Positions 1 through 8,323 of a DNA stretch of 64,000 nucleotides are shown piece by piece. The position numbers and the translations under genes are program-made. This stretch comes from an uncultured Lachnospiraceae bacterium (lineage in GTDB: Bacteria; Bacillota; Clostridia; Lachnospirales; Lachnospiraceae). Under the pieces are notes generated by a model. It was given only the letters and a program-made list of their open reading frames with translations. It was not told where the DNA came from and did no database searches. Numbering within the stretch: position 1 is the first letter of the stretch; each line of letters begins with the position of its first letter. The stretch covers positions 62,001-126,000 of the forward strand of contig CAMEIX010000001.1 of NCBI GenBank assembly GCA_945919075.1, written 5' to 3'.

Positions 1-657
1 ATGAATACAGACAGATATTTAACCTTTGCCTTGGGAAAAGGACGTCTTGCAAAGAAAACCCTGGAATTATTTGAAAAGATCGGAATCACCTGTGAAGAAA
101 TGAAGGATAAGGATTCCAGAAAACTGATTTTTGTAAATGAAGAATTAAAATTACGTTTCTTCCTTGCGAAAGGTCCCGATGTACCGACCTATGTAGAGTA
201 TGGCGCCGCTGACATCGGTGTTGTAGGCAAGGATACCATTCTGGAAGAAGCCAGAAGGGTTTATGAGGTGTTGGATCTTGGGTTTGGAAAATGCCGCATG
301 TGTGTATGTGGACCTGAATCCGCCAAGGAATTGTTAGAGCACCACGAACGTATCCGGGTTGCCAGCAAATACCCTAAAATTGCCAAAGACTATTTCTATA
401 ATCAGAAGCATCAGACCGTAGATATCATTAAATTAAATGGTTCCGTAGAGTTAGGACCATTGGTGGAGCTTTCTGATGTTATCGTAGATATCGTGGAAAC
501 CGGTTCTACCCTCAGAGAAAACGGTCTTACCGTATTAGAAGAGGTTTGTCCTCTGTCGGCACGCATGATTGTAAATCAGGTAAGTATGCAGATGGAACAG
601 GAACGTATCGGAAAATTAATTAAAGACTTAAAAGATGTATTGAAAGAAGAAGCTTAA
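1..657 (+). CDS. hisG: ATP phosphoribosyltransferase, short (HisZ-dependent) form
   Basis: Catalyses the first step of histidine synthesis, joining ATP and PRPP to give phosphoribosyl-ATP. At 218 aa it is the short form, lacking the C-terminal regulatory domain of the ~300 aa enzymes; family knowledge says this form works with the HisZ subunit, whose gene would lie upstream, outside the window. Visible motifs are YGAADIGVVGKD (about 68-79) and the PRPP-binding segment DIVETGSTL near residue 162. The reading frame opens with ATG at base 1, so the ribosome site and promoter are not visible and a slightly longer N-terminus cannot be excluded. It is the first visible gene of a tight his operon; hisD follows after 11 bases. 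Confidence 0.93.
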   Translation: MNTDRYLTFALGKGRLAKKTLELFEKIGITCEEMKDKDSRKLIFVNEELKLRFFLAKGPDVPTYVEYGAADIGVVGKDTILEEARRVYEVLDLGFGKCRMCVCGPESAKELLEHHERIRVASKYPKIAKDYFYNQKHQTVDIIKLNGSVELGPLVELSDVIVDIVETGSTLRENGLTVLEEVCPLSARMIVNQVSMQMEQERIGKLIKDLKDVLKEEA

Positions 658-668
658 AGGAGCAGAGT

Positions 669-1964
669 ATGCGCATTATTGAATTAAACGAAAACAGTAA
701 AAAGAATCTTTTAAAGGATCTTCTCAAACGAAGCCCGTCCAGTTATGGGAGTTATGAAGCAACCGTAAATGAAATTATAGAAAATGTAAAAGAAAACGGT
801 GACCGGGCCGTATTTGAATACACAAAGAAGTTTGATAAGTTTGATTTAAATGAATCCAATATCCGGGTAACCCGGGAAGAAATAGAAAATGCCTATGCAT
901 CGGTAGGGGACGAACTGATTAATGTATATCGCAAATCTGCTGAAAATATCCGCGTTTTTCACGAGAAGCAGTTGCGTAACAGTTGGATTGATACCAAAAA
1001 CGACGGAAGCATTTTAGGGCAGCGCATTACGCCGATTGAAAGAGCCGGTGTATATGTACCCGGTGGTAAGGCTGCTTATCCCAGTTCCGTTCTGATGAAT
1101 GTGATTCCGGCAAAAGTGGCAGGTGTCAGTGAGATCATTATGACAACTCCCTGCAACAGCGAGGGCAAGGTTAATCCCGGTACTTTGGTGGCTGCCGATA
1201 TTGCAGGCGTTGATGTGATTTATAAGGTCGGCGGTGCACAGGCAATTGCGGCACTGGCTTTTGGTACGGAATCAATTCCTAAGGTTGATAAGATTACCGG
1301 TCCCGGCAATATTTTCGTAGCCCTTGCCAAAAAGGCTGTATATGGTCATGTAAGCATTGACTCAGTTGCAGGTCCCAGTGAGATTCTGGTTCTTGCGGAC
1401 GAAACAGCAAATCCCCGTTATGTGGCTGCCGATTTGTTGTCCCAGGCAGAACATGATGAACTGGCTTCCGCTATTTTAATCACCACCTCAAAAGAACTGG
1501 CAACGAAAGTATCCGAAGAAGTAGCAGATTTTACCGCCGTTTTATCCCGCAGGGAGATTATTGAAAAATCCCTCGAAAATTATGGTTATATTCTGCTTGC
1601 GGAGAATATGGAGGATGCCATTTTGGCAGCCAATGAAATTGCCTCCGAGCATTTAGAGATTTTAACCAAAAATCCTTATGAAATCATGACAAAAATCAAA
1701 AATGCGGGTGCTATTTTCCTGGGTGAGTATTCTTCGGAACCTTTGGGAGACTATTTTGCAGGCCCCAATCATATTTTACCGACAAACGGTACCGCAAAAT
1801 TCTTCTCGCCTTTGAATGTGGATGATTTCTTGAAGAAAACAAGCATCATTTCTTATTCCAAAGATGCACTTGAGAAAGTACATAAGGATATTGAAGCTTT
1901 TGCGGAGAGCGAAGGACTGACTGCTCACGCAAATTCCATTAAGGTTCGTTTCGAAAGGAGTTAA
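669..1964 (+). CDS. hisD: Histidinol dehydrogenase
   Basis: Zinc enzyme that oxidises histidinol to histidine in two NAD-dependent steps, the last reactions of the pathway. The 431 aa length is normal. The family signature is clear: ERAGVYVPGGKAAYPS near residue 123, GGAQAIAALAFGT, ITGPGN and AGPSEILVLAD in the middle, and SEHLEIL near residue 325, carrying the catalytic Glu-His pair. The start is an ATG with an AAAGGAGC ribosome site that overlaps the region right after the hisG stop. It lies between hisG and hisB with almost no spacing, so it is clearly co-transcribed. Confidence 0.96.
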   Translation: MRIIELNENSKKNLLKDLLKRSPSSYGSYEATVNEIIENVKENGDRAVFEYTKKFDKFDLNESNIRVTREEIENAYASVGDELINVYRKSAENIRVFHEKQLRNSWIDTKNDGSILGQRITPIERAGVYVPGGKAAYPSSVLMNVIPAKVAGVSEIIMTTPCNSEGKVNPGTLVAADIAGVDVIYKVGGAQAIAALAFGTESIPKVDKITGPGNIFVALAKKAVYGHVSIDSVAGPSEILVLADETANPRYVAADLLSQAEHDELASAILITTSKELATKVSEEVADFTAVLSRREIIEKSLENYGYILLAENMEDAILAANEIASEHLEILTKNPYEIMTKIKNAGAIFLGEYSSEPLGDYFAGPNHILPTNGTAKFFSPLNVDDFLKKTSIISYSKDALEKVHKDIEAFAESEGLTAHANSIKVRFERS

Positions 1965-1965
1965 T

Positions 1966-2553
1966 ATGGCCCGTATAAAAGAAATTGCAAGAAAAACAAA
2001 AGAAACCGATATTTTCGTACGATTGAATCTGGATGGTGAGGGGATTAGTAATATTGATACCGGAATCGGTTTCTTTAACCATATGTTAGAAGGCTTTTCC
2101 AAACATGGTTTCTTCGATTTGGATTGCCGTGTTAAAGGTGACCTTCAGGTGGATGGACATCATACCGTGGAAGATACGGGTATTGTAATCGGTACTGCCA
2201 TCAAAGAAGCCCTTGGTGACAAAGCAGGAATCCGTCGTTACGGAAGTTTTATTCTTCCCATGGATGATGCACTCTGCCTTTGTGCCATTGATCTTTGCGG
2301 GCGTCCTTATTTTTCATTCGATTGCAATTTTACGGTAGAAGACATCGGAGGGCTTGATACCGAACTGATTCGGGAATTCTTCTATGCCGTTTCTTATGCC
2401 GCAGGTATGAATCTCCATATCAAGATGATTTCCGGAATCAATAACCATCATATGGCTGAGGCGATGTTCAAGGCATTTGCAAAAGCATTGGATGAAGCTA
2501 CGTCTTCCGATCTGCGTGTAAATGGGATCTTAAGTACAAAAGGAAGTTTATAA
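1966..2553 (+). CDS. hisB: Imidazoleglycerol-phosphate dehydratase
   Basis: Dehydrates imidazole-glycerol phosphate to imidazole-acetol phosphate. It is the monofunctional 195 aa form, not the enterobacterial fusion to histidinol phosphatase. The two metal-binding histidine clusters are present: HHTVED near residue 64 and NNHHMAEA near residue 165, and GIGFFNHML lies near the N-terminus. Its ATG follows the hisD stop by one base and uses an AAAGGAG site inside the end of hisD, so translation is probably coupled. Directly downstream is the HisIE fusion rather than the hisH-hisA-hisF genes seen between these in many operons. Confidence 0.96.
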   Translation: MARIKEIARKTKETDIFVRLNLDGEGISNIDTGIGFFNHMLEGFSKHGFFDLDCRVKGDLQVDGHHTVEDTGIVIGTAIKEALGDKAGIRRYGSFILPMDDALCLCAIDLCGRPYFSFDCNFTVEDIGGLDTELIREFFYAVSYAAGMNLHIKMISGINNHHMAEAMFKAFAKALDEATSSDLRVNGILSTKGSL

Positions 2554-2565
2554 GAAGGATAGAAC

Positions 2566-3852
2566 ATGAAAACCAAAAAACTGATTGCAAGTATTTATTT
2601 ATATAAAAAGCATGCTGTAAAAAGTCTGGCAGATACCACCATAATAGATACCAATCCGGTCAGACTGGCAAAATATTATTGTGAAAATAATGCCGACTTA
2701 ATTCTGGTATTTGATATGTCCGGTAATGACCAGGAACATGAAGACTCTCTTGATATCATGAAAGAAATCTGTGCTTCGGCAGAAGTAGATGTATACGGTG
2801 CCGGTAATGTGCATCGAATGGAAGATATCAAGAAAATCCTGTATACAGGATGCAAAAAAGCAGTATTAAATTACAGCAAAGAACAGAATATTGAGATTAC
2901 AAAGGAAGTTTCCTTAAAATTCGGAAAAGATAAGATTCTGGCTGCTGTTAATGATGTCAATACGATTCTGCAAAATAAGGATGGAATAGAGGAATACATT
3001 TCCGGATTATTGCTTATGAATCCTCATATGACAAAGGAAGTATCCTCTTGTTTGGAAATTCCTTTGTATATACACATTGAGCAGTTAGCACTTAATAAAT
3101 TACTGGAAACTCTTGCAAATGATAATGTAGTCGGGATTACCGGTAATTCTGTGAATGATAATGCTAAAGAGCTTTCATCCCTGAAAAATCTTTTACGGGA
3201 AAACGGAATTATGACGGCAAGCCTTGATGCCAAATATGAATGGTCGGATTTCAAGTTAAATTCCGATGGTATGCTTCCTGTTGTGGTACAGGATTACAAA
3301 ACAGATGAAGTTCTGATGGTTGCATACATGAATGAAGAATCCTATCAAAAAACCTTAGAGACCGGTAAAATGTGTTATTTCAGCCGAAGCAGGCAAGAAT
3401 TATGGTTAAAAGGGGACACCAGTGGGCATTATCAATATGTAAAATCCCTGACTGCTGATTGTGATATGGATACCCTTCTTGCAAAGGTATCCCAGGTAGG
3501 AGCTGCCTGTCATACCGGTAAGTACTCCTGTTTCTTTAACGAAGTAGTAAAAAAAGATTATGAAGAAAACAGCAATCCTCTGAAAGTATTTGAAGATGTT
3601 TACAACGTAATTTTAGACCGGAAAGCAAATCCGAAAGAGGGTTCCTATACCAATTATCTTTTTGATAAAGGAATTGATAAAATATTGAAGAAGCTTGGAG
3701 AAGAGGCAACGGAAATTGTCATAGCGGCCAAGAATCCAAACCCCAACGAAGTAAAGTATGAAATCTCAGATTTTCTGTATCATATGATGGTCCTTATGGC
3801 AGAAAGAAATATTTCATGGGAAGAAATCACCACGGAACTTGCAAATCGTTAA
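2566..3852 (+). CDS. hisIE: Three-domain fusion: degenerate HisF/HisA-like barrel, phosphoribosyl-AMP cyclohydrolase, phosphoribosyl-ATP pyrophosphatase
   Basis: Residues about 225-325 are HisI: YFSRSRQELW, DCDMDTLL and the metal/cysteine segment VGAACHTGKYSC. Residues about 337-425 are HisE, with KLGEEATEIVIAAKN and a C-terminal helical part. Together they catalyse steps 2 and 3 of histidine synthesis. Residues 1-215 are extra relative to ordinary ~200 aa HisIE and align by eye with HisF: MKTKKLIASIYL against the HisF start. Catalytic Asp11 of HisF is Tyr11 here, the glycine-rich phosphate loop reads GAGN, and the second catalytic Asp (Asp130) aligns with Asn129. This domain is therefore probably not a working cyclase; it may be structural or a ligand sensor. 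Last gene of the operon, followed by a terminator. hisH, hisA and hisF are not in this window. Confidence 0.9.
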   Translation: MKTKKLIASIYLYKKHAVKSLADTTIIDTNPVRLAKYYCENNADLILVFDMSGNDQEHEDSLDIMKEICASAEVDVYGAGNVHRMEDIKKILYTGCKKAVLNYSKEQNIEITKEVSLKFGKDKILAAVNDVNTILQNKDGIEEYISGLLLMNPHMTKEVSSCLEIPLYIHIEQLALNKLLETLANDNVVGITGNSVNDNAKELSSLKNLLRENGIMTASLDAKYEWSDFKLNSDGMLPVVVQDYKTDEVLMVAYMNEESYQKTLETGKMCYFSRSRQELWLKGDTSGHYQYVKSLTADCDMDTLLAKVSQVGAACHTGKYSCFFNEVVKKDYEENSNPLKVFEDVYNVILDRKANPKEGSYTNYLFDKGIDKILKKLGEEATEIVIAAKNPNPNEVKYEISDFLYHMMVLMAERNISWEEITTELANR

Positions 3853-3869
3853 ATAGTAGTATAAAAATG

Positions 3870-3905
3870 GAGCAGAAGTGTGTCTTTTCATACTTTTGCT
3901 CTTTT
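3870..3905 (+). terminator. Intrinsic terminator of the his operon
   Basis: A 13-bp stem (arms 3870-3882 and 3889-3901, two G-U pairs, six-base loop) is followed directly by TTTT. It sits 17 bases after the hisIE stop and before the next ribosome site, so it should end the his transcript. Confidence 0.8.
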
Positions 3906-3919
3906 AATGAGAGGTATGT

Positions 3920-5782
3920 ATGAAGAAATTAGCTCTTTCGGATGATATTCTGATGAAAATAGAGAAACCCGCCCGTTACATCGGCGGTGAAGTAAATTCT
4001 GTAGTAAAAAATAAAGAAGATGTGGATATGCGTATTGCATTCTGCTTTCCAGATGTGTATGAAATCGGAATGTCCCATTTAGGAATTCAGATTTTGTATG
4101 ACATGTTTAACCGCTTTGACGGTGTGTGGTGTGAACGAGTATATTCTCCATGGACAGACCTGGACGCCATTATGAGAAAAGAAAATATCCCCTTATTTGC
4201 ATTGGAAAGCCAGGATCCTATCAAGGATTTTGACTGGTTAGCGATAACCCTGCAATATGAAATGTGTTATACCAATGTTTTACAGGTTCTGGACCTTTCC
4301 GGAATTCCCCTTTTAGCAAAGGACCGTACCGATGGGGACCCTATCGTAATAGGGGGCGGTCCCTGTACCTATAATCCGGAACCGATTGCGGATTTCTTTG
4401 ATATTTTCTATATCGGAGAAGGAGAGACCCGCTATGAGGAACTGATAAATCTGTATCGTGAATGTCGTGATAGCGGACTTTCCCGGAAAGATTTTTTACG
4501 TAAAGCCGCAAAAGTACCGGGGATGTATGTACCGGCATTCTATGATGTAACTTACAAAGAAGACGGTACCATCGAATGCTTTCAACCAAATGAAGAAGGC
4601 ATTCCGGCCAGAATTTTAAAAGAAATTGAAATGGATGTCTCCCATACCTATTATCCGGAAAAACCCTTGGTACCTTTTATGAAAATATCACAGGACCGTG
4701 TAGTTTTGGAAATTATGCGTGGATGTATCCGCGGTTGTCGTTTTTGTCAGGCTGGACAGTTATACCGCCCTGTCAGAGAACGGGATGTAGAGGTTCTTAA
4801 AGATTATGCGCTTAAGATGTTAAAAAATACGGGACAGGAAGAAATTTCACTCAGTTCTTTAAGTTCCAGCGATTATTCCAAACTTCCTGAACTGATCAAT
4901 TTTCTGATCGAGGATTGCAGTAAAAATCATATCAATATTTCTCTTCCTTCCTTACGGATTGATGCCTTTTCCCTGGATGTGATGAGTAAAGTACAGGATA
5001 TCAAGAAAACGAGTCTAACTTTTGCACCGGAAGCCGGTAGCCAGAGACTTCGTAATGTAATTAATAAAGGGCTTACGGAGGAGGATATTATCGGTGGCGC
5101 AACCCTTGCGTTTGAGGGCGGATGGACCAGAGTAAAATTGTATTTTATGCTGGGACTGCCTACCGAAACTGATGAGGATATTGAGGGAATTGCGGAACTA
5201 TCCAATAAAATTGCGGCGACATTCTTTGATGTCGTACCAAAAGAGAAAAGAGTAAATGGAAGAGTACAGATTGTCACCAGTACTTCTTTCTTTGTTCCCA
5301 AGCCCTTTACCCCCTTTCAGTGGGCAAAACAATGTACCAAAGAGGAATTTCTGGAAAAAGCCTATAAGACCAAGCATGCCATTATGGCCAAACTTAATCA
5401 GAAAAGCATCAAATATAACTGGCATGAAGCCGATACCGCTGTTTTAGAGGGTGTTTTGGCACGTGGTGACCGTAAAGTTGGAAATGTTATTTTAAATGTA
5501 TATAAAAAAGGGGCTATTTTTGACTCCTGGAGTGAATACTTTGATAATCAGAAATGGATGGATGCATTTGAGGAATGCAATGTTTCCATGGATTTCTACA
5601 CAACAAGAGAACGTAGCACTGAAGAGATATTTCCCTGGGATTTTATAGACTGCGGTGTAACAAAAGAATTTTTGAAACGAGAGTGGGAAAAAGCACAAAG
5701 AGAAGAGATTTCCCAAAACTGTCGCAAGCAATGTCAGGGTTGCGGTGCCGCAAGATTCGGAGGAGGTGTTTGTTTCTCATGA
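3920..5782 (+). CDS. TIGR03960-type B12-binding-like radical SAM protein
   Basis: A 620 aa radical SAM enzyme of unassigned reaction. The N-terminal ~200 residues resemble the cobalamin-binding fold of such proteins (FPDVYEIGMSHLG near residue 38). The [4Fe-4S]/SAM motif is MRGCIRGCRFCQAG near residue 269, a canonical CxxxCxxC. The C-terminus is cysteine-rich (CRKQCQGCGA), a possible extra cluster site. It overlaps the next gene by four bases (ATGA), and that partner, DUF2344/TIGR03936, is the protein this family is usually paired or fused with. The ribosome site is GAGAGG. The pair is commonly found beside RNase G and rplU, which suggests an RNA- or ribosome-related role, but the substrate is unknown. 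Confidence 0.88.
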   Translation: MKKLALSDDILMKIEKPARYIGGEVNSVVKNKEDVDMRIAFCFPDVYEIGMSHLGIQILYDMFNRFDGVWCERVYSPWTDLDAIMRKENIPLFALESQDPIKDFDWLAITLQYEMCYTNVLQVLDLSGIPLLAKDRTDGDPIVIGGGPCTYNPEPIADFFDIFYIGEGETRYEELINLYRECRDSGLSRKDFLRKAAKVPGMYVPAFYDVTYKEDGTIECFQPNEEGIPARILKEIEMDVSHTYYPEKPLVPFMKISQDRVVLEIMRGCIRGCRFCQAGQLYRPVRERDVEVLKDYALKMLKNTGQEEISLSSLSSSDYSKLPELINFLIEDCSKNHINISLPSLRIDAFSLDVMSKVQDIKKTSLTFAPEAGSQRLRNVINKGLTEEDIIGGATLAFEGGWTRVKLYFMLGLPTETDEDIEGIAELSNKIAATFFDVVPKEKRVNGRVQIVTSTSFFVPKPFTPFQWAKQCTKEEFLEKAYKTKHAIMAKLNQKSIKYNWHEADTAVLEGVLARGDRKVGNVILNVYKKGAIFDSWSEYFDNQKWMDAFEECNVSMDFYTTRERSTEEIFPWDFIDCGVTKEFLKREWEKAQREEISQNCRKQCQGCGAARFGGGVCFS

Positions 5783-6507
5783 AAATAAGAGTAAAATTCG
5801 CCAAATTCGGCAACTTAAAATTCATCGGTCATCTGGATGTACAACGTTTCTTTCAAAAAGCAGTAAGAAGAGCAGGTATTGATGTAAAATACACTACAGG
5901 CTTTTCTCCTCATCAGATTATGTCTTTTGCACAACCTCTGGGGATTGGTTTGGAAAGTAATGGGGAATATATGGATTTAGAAGTAAATTCCTTTACAGAC
6001 AGTGATGATTTTGTGGAGCGCTTTAATAAAGCCAGTGTAGAAGGAATAGAAATCCTTTCTGTCAGTGTACTTCCGGAGGGCAGTAAGAATGCCATGGCAA
6101 GTGTTGCTGCAGCAGGCTATACCATTCGATTCAGGGAGGGCAGAAGCCCCAGAGAAGGGTGGCAGGAGCGGTTAAAAGAGTTTTTGGCCTCCGAAACCAT
6201 TATGATTACCAAGGAAACCAAGAAAAATACGTTAGAAATTGACTTAAAACCGGGAATCTACGAGTACAGGATTACGGGGGATTCGATTTATTTTCTTATC
6301 AATGCAAGCAGCTCCGGCAATATTAAACCAGGTATGATTATAGAAGCATTTATGCAACGGGCAAACGAAGTCCTTCCGGAAAATGCTCTGTTAATCACCA
6401 GAGAAGATACTTACACGAATGTGGGGAGTGAAGAGGAACCGGAATTTATTCCCCTAGACCAAATAGGAGAAGTTATCCATGCAAAAACTTCTGATTGTCT
6501 CTCATGA
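5779..6507 (+). CDS. TIGR03936 / DUF2344 radical-SAM-associated protein
   Basis: A 242 aa partner protein of the preceding radical SAM enzyme. It opens MKIRVKFAKFGNLKFIGHLD, the hallmark of the DUF2344 family, followed by the GFSPHQIMSFAQPLGIG segment. The start was set at the ATG overlapping the upstream stop (ATGA), because an AGGAGGTG ribosome site lies 12 bases before it; the longer open frame reaching back to 5683 would lie inside the radical SAM gene. Function is unknown. Translational coupling to the radical SAM enzyme suggests the two act together. The last 29 bases overlap the start of the RNase G gene. Confidence 0.88.
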   Translation: MKIRVKFAKFGNLKFIGHLDVQRFFQKAVRRAGIDVKYTTGFSPHQIMSFAQPLGIGLESNGEYMDLEVNSFTDSDDFVERFNKASVEGIEILSVSVLPEGSKNAMASVAAAGYTIRFREGRSPREGWQERLKEFLASETIMITKETKKNTLEIDLKPGIYEYRITGDSIYFLINASSSGNIKPGMIIEAFMQRANEVLPENALLITREDTYTNVGSEEEPEFIPLDQIGEVIHAKTSDCLS

Positions 6508-7687
6508 GAAGCATTTATTATGTTTAGAATATACGGATAAAAGACTATCCGGAATCCGGATTATAAACGATACTTCAGGTAGTCTGTTAGGCAATGTTTA
6601 TGTTGGACGTGTAAGCAAAATGATGGCAAACCTGCAGGCTTGTTTCGTCGACATTTCTCGCAATTTGACCGGCTTTTTACCATTGTCCAATGTGTTCAAT
6701 CCTATATTGGCAAACAGAGTTTATGACGGAACCATTAAGCAGGGAGATGTCATTGTAGTCCAAATCGAAAAGGATGCCGTAAAGACGAAGCAACCGGTTC
6801 TTAAAACAAACATTTCAATTTCTGGGCTTTATGTGCTTATGGAAACAACAGAAGGAAGCATTGGGATATCCAATAAACTGGATAAAAAATGCAAGGATGA
6901 TATTTTGTCATATCTTGTAGAAAATAAAATGATAAATCCGGATAAAAAAATTCTGGACGGAGAAGAACATAACCTTCCCTTTTCGGCGATTATTCGTACA
7001 AATGCAGGGAATCCTGCAAACTATGAAGCGTTAAAGTCAGAATGGAACTACTTAAAGGATACCTTGAAAAATATTACAGAATATGGCTTACATCAGTCCA
7101 TTTTTACCTGTCTTTATAAAGCTTCTGAACCCATTATAGAGTGTCTTAAGAATTATTATCAGGAGTGTTATGAGGAGATCATTACAGATATTCCGGAGAT
7201 TTATGAAAAACTTCAGAATACGGAAAAGTTGAAAATTCCGGTGCGACTGTACCGGGATGAATATACGCTGAAAAAACTTTATAATGTAGAATCAGAAATA
7301 GAAAGGGCCCTGCAAAGCCGTATATGGCTTAAATCAGGTGCATATTTAATTTTGGAATATACGGAAGCCTTGACCGTAATTGATGTTAATTCGGGCAAAA
7401 AACAGGCTTCTAAGGACAATCAGCAGAATTTCTTTGAAATCAATATGGAAGCGGCTCATGAAATCATGTTTCAGTTAAAGTTACGTAATATATCCGGCAT
7501 GATTCTAATTGACTTTATCAATATGGAAAATGACGCACAATATTTGGAACTTATGAATCTGCTTCGTGAACTCGCCAAAAAAGATTCTGTTAAGACGGAT
7601 GTCATTGACCTTACAAAATTGGGATTGGTAGAAATGACCAGAAAACGAATTGGCAGACCGATAAAGGAGCTTTTGCAGACCATTTGA
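6479..7687 (+). CDS. rng: Ribonuclease G/E family endoribonuclease
   Basis: Single-strand-specific endoribonuclease of the RNase E/G family, for rRNA maturation and mRNA decay. The N-terminal S1-like portion contains GNVYVGRVSKMMANLQACFVDI near residue 39, and the two catalytic aspartates lie in LTVIDVNSGK (about 301) and GMILIDFINME (about 342). At 402 aa it is the compact RNase G type without an RNase E scaffold tail. It starts inside the end of the DUF2344 gene with an AGGAG site. In related genomes, as I recall, rplU-prp-rpmA-obgE follow directly; here they lie 15 kb away on the other strand and the next gene, dtd, is convergent. Confidence 0.92.
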   Translation: MQKLLIVSHEKHLLCLEYTDKRLSGIRIINDTSGSLLGNVYVGRVSKMMANLQACFVDISRNLTGFLPLSNVFNPILANRVYDGTIKQGDVIVVQIEKDAVKTKQPVLKTNISISGLYVLMETTEGSIGISNKLDKKCKDDILSYLVENKMINPDKKILDGEEHNLPFSAIIRTNAGNPANYEALKSEWNYLKDTLKNITEYGLHQSIFTCLYKASEPIIECLKNYYQECYEEIITDIPEIYEKLQNTEKLKIPVRLYRDEYTLKKLYNVESEIERALQSRIWLKSGAYLILEYTEALTVIDVNSGKKQASKDNQQNFFEINMEAAHEIMFQLKLRNISGMILIDFINMENDAQYLELMNLLRELAKKDSVKTDVIDLTKLGLVEMTRKRIGRPIKELLQTI

Positions 7688-7706
7688 TAGATGAAAAGAG
7701 GCAACC

Positions 7707-7744
7707 GCAACTGTTCGCAAAATGACGATTTAACGAATAGTTGC
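7707..7744. terminator. Hairpin between convergent rng and dtd
   Basis: Arms 7707-7717 and 7734-7744 pair over 11 bp with one G-U, and the loop can add a small AAAT/ATTT stem. The minus-strand side runs into a C/T-rich stretch (complement of 7691-7700), so it fits dtd termination best; the plus side has only a weak T-run. Possibly bidirectional. Confidence 0.45.
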
Positions 7745-7779
7745 AGCATTTAATTATTCATTAAAGAGCTTTATCAAAC

Positions 7780-8232
7780 TTACTTACAGATGTCATCTGA
7801 ATCCAATATAATGGTAAACGGACCATTATTTTCCAATTCTACCTGCATATCCGCACCGAAACTACCTGTCTGTACATTTGCAATGGTTTCTTTACATTTT
7901 GAAATAACATACTCATACAAATAATTAGCCATTTCAGGTGATCCTGCGTGTACAAAGGATGGGCGGTTGCCTTTTTTACAGTCTGCATAGAGCGTAAACT
8001 GCGATACCAGCAATAAATCACCGCCTACAGTGGAAATATCTAAATTGGTCTTACCGGATTGATCCTCAAAAATTCGTAAGTTTATTAGTTTTTTAACCAT
8101 TTTGTCAGCAATTTCCACAGTATCAGTTTCACAAATTCCTATCAGTATCAAAAGACCTTTTTGAATCTGTCCAATGATACAATTATCAACAGTCACACTT
8201 GCGTGATTTACACGCTGAATAAGAAATTTCAT
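7780..8232 (-). CDS. dtd: D-aminoacyl-tRNA deacylase
   Basis: Hydrolyses D-amino acids, and mischarged glycine, from tRNA as a translation quality-control step. The 150 aa length is typical. The two active-site elements are present: SQFTLYAD near residue 77, and the cross-subunit Gly-cisPro motif as NNGPFT near residue 135. It begins MKFLIQRVNHASVTV as expected. It is the last gene of a minus-strand unit whose first gene is the AI-2E-family membrane protein, and it faces rng across a hairpin. Confidence 0.95.
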   Translation of the reverse strand: MKFLIQRVNHASVTVDNCIIGQIQKGLLILIGICETDTVEIADKMVKKLINLRIFEDQSGKTNLDISTVGGDLLLVSQFTLYADCKKGNRPSFVHAGSPEMANYLYEYVISKCKETIANVQTGSFGADMQVELENNGPFTIILDSDDICK

Positions 8233-8247
8233 GGATGCATCCTCAGA

Positions 8248-8313
8248 TTAAAATGGACTTACAAAAAATAGTGAAAAAAGCCAAAACAGAATTGACAAAA
8301 ATTTAACACTCAT
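8248..8313 (-). CDS. Candidate 21-residue hydrophobic small protein
   Basis: Between the AI-2E-family gene and dtd there is a complete ATG-to-TAA frame encoding MSVKFLSILFWLFSLFFVSPF. Its start is preceded at good spacing by GAGGAG, a ribosome site formed partly by the stop codon of the upstream gene. The product would be a single short membrane-spanning segment with one positive residue near the N-terminus. No homologue is recognised. The frame is too short for codon statistics, so it could be chance, but the ribosome site serves no other visible start: dtd begins about 80 bases further on. Confidence 0.45.
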   Translation of the reverse strand: MSVKFLSILFWLFSLFFVSPF

Positions 8314-8323
8314 GTGTTTCTCC

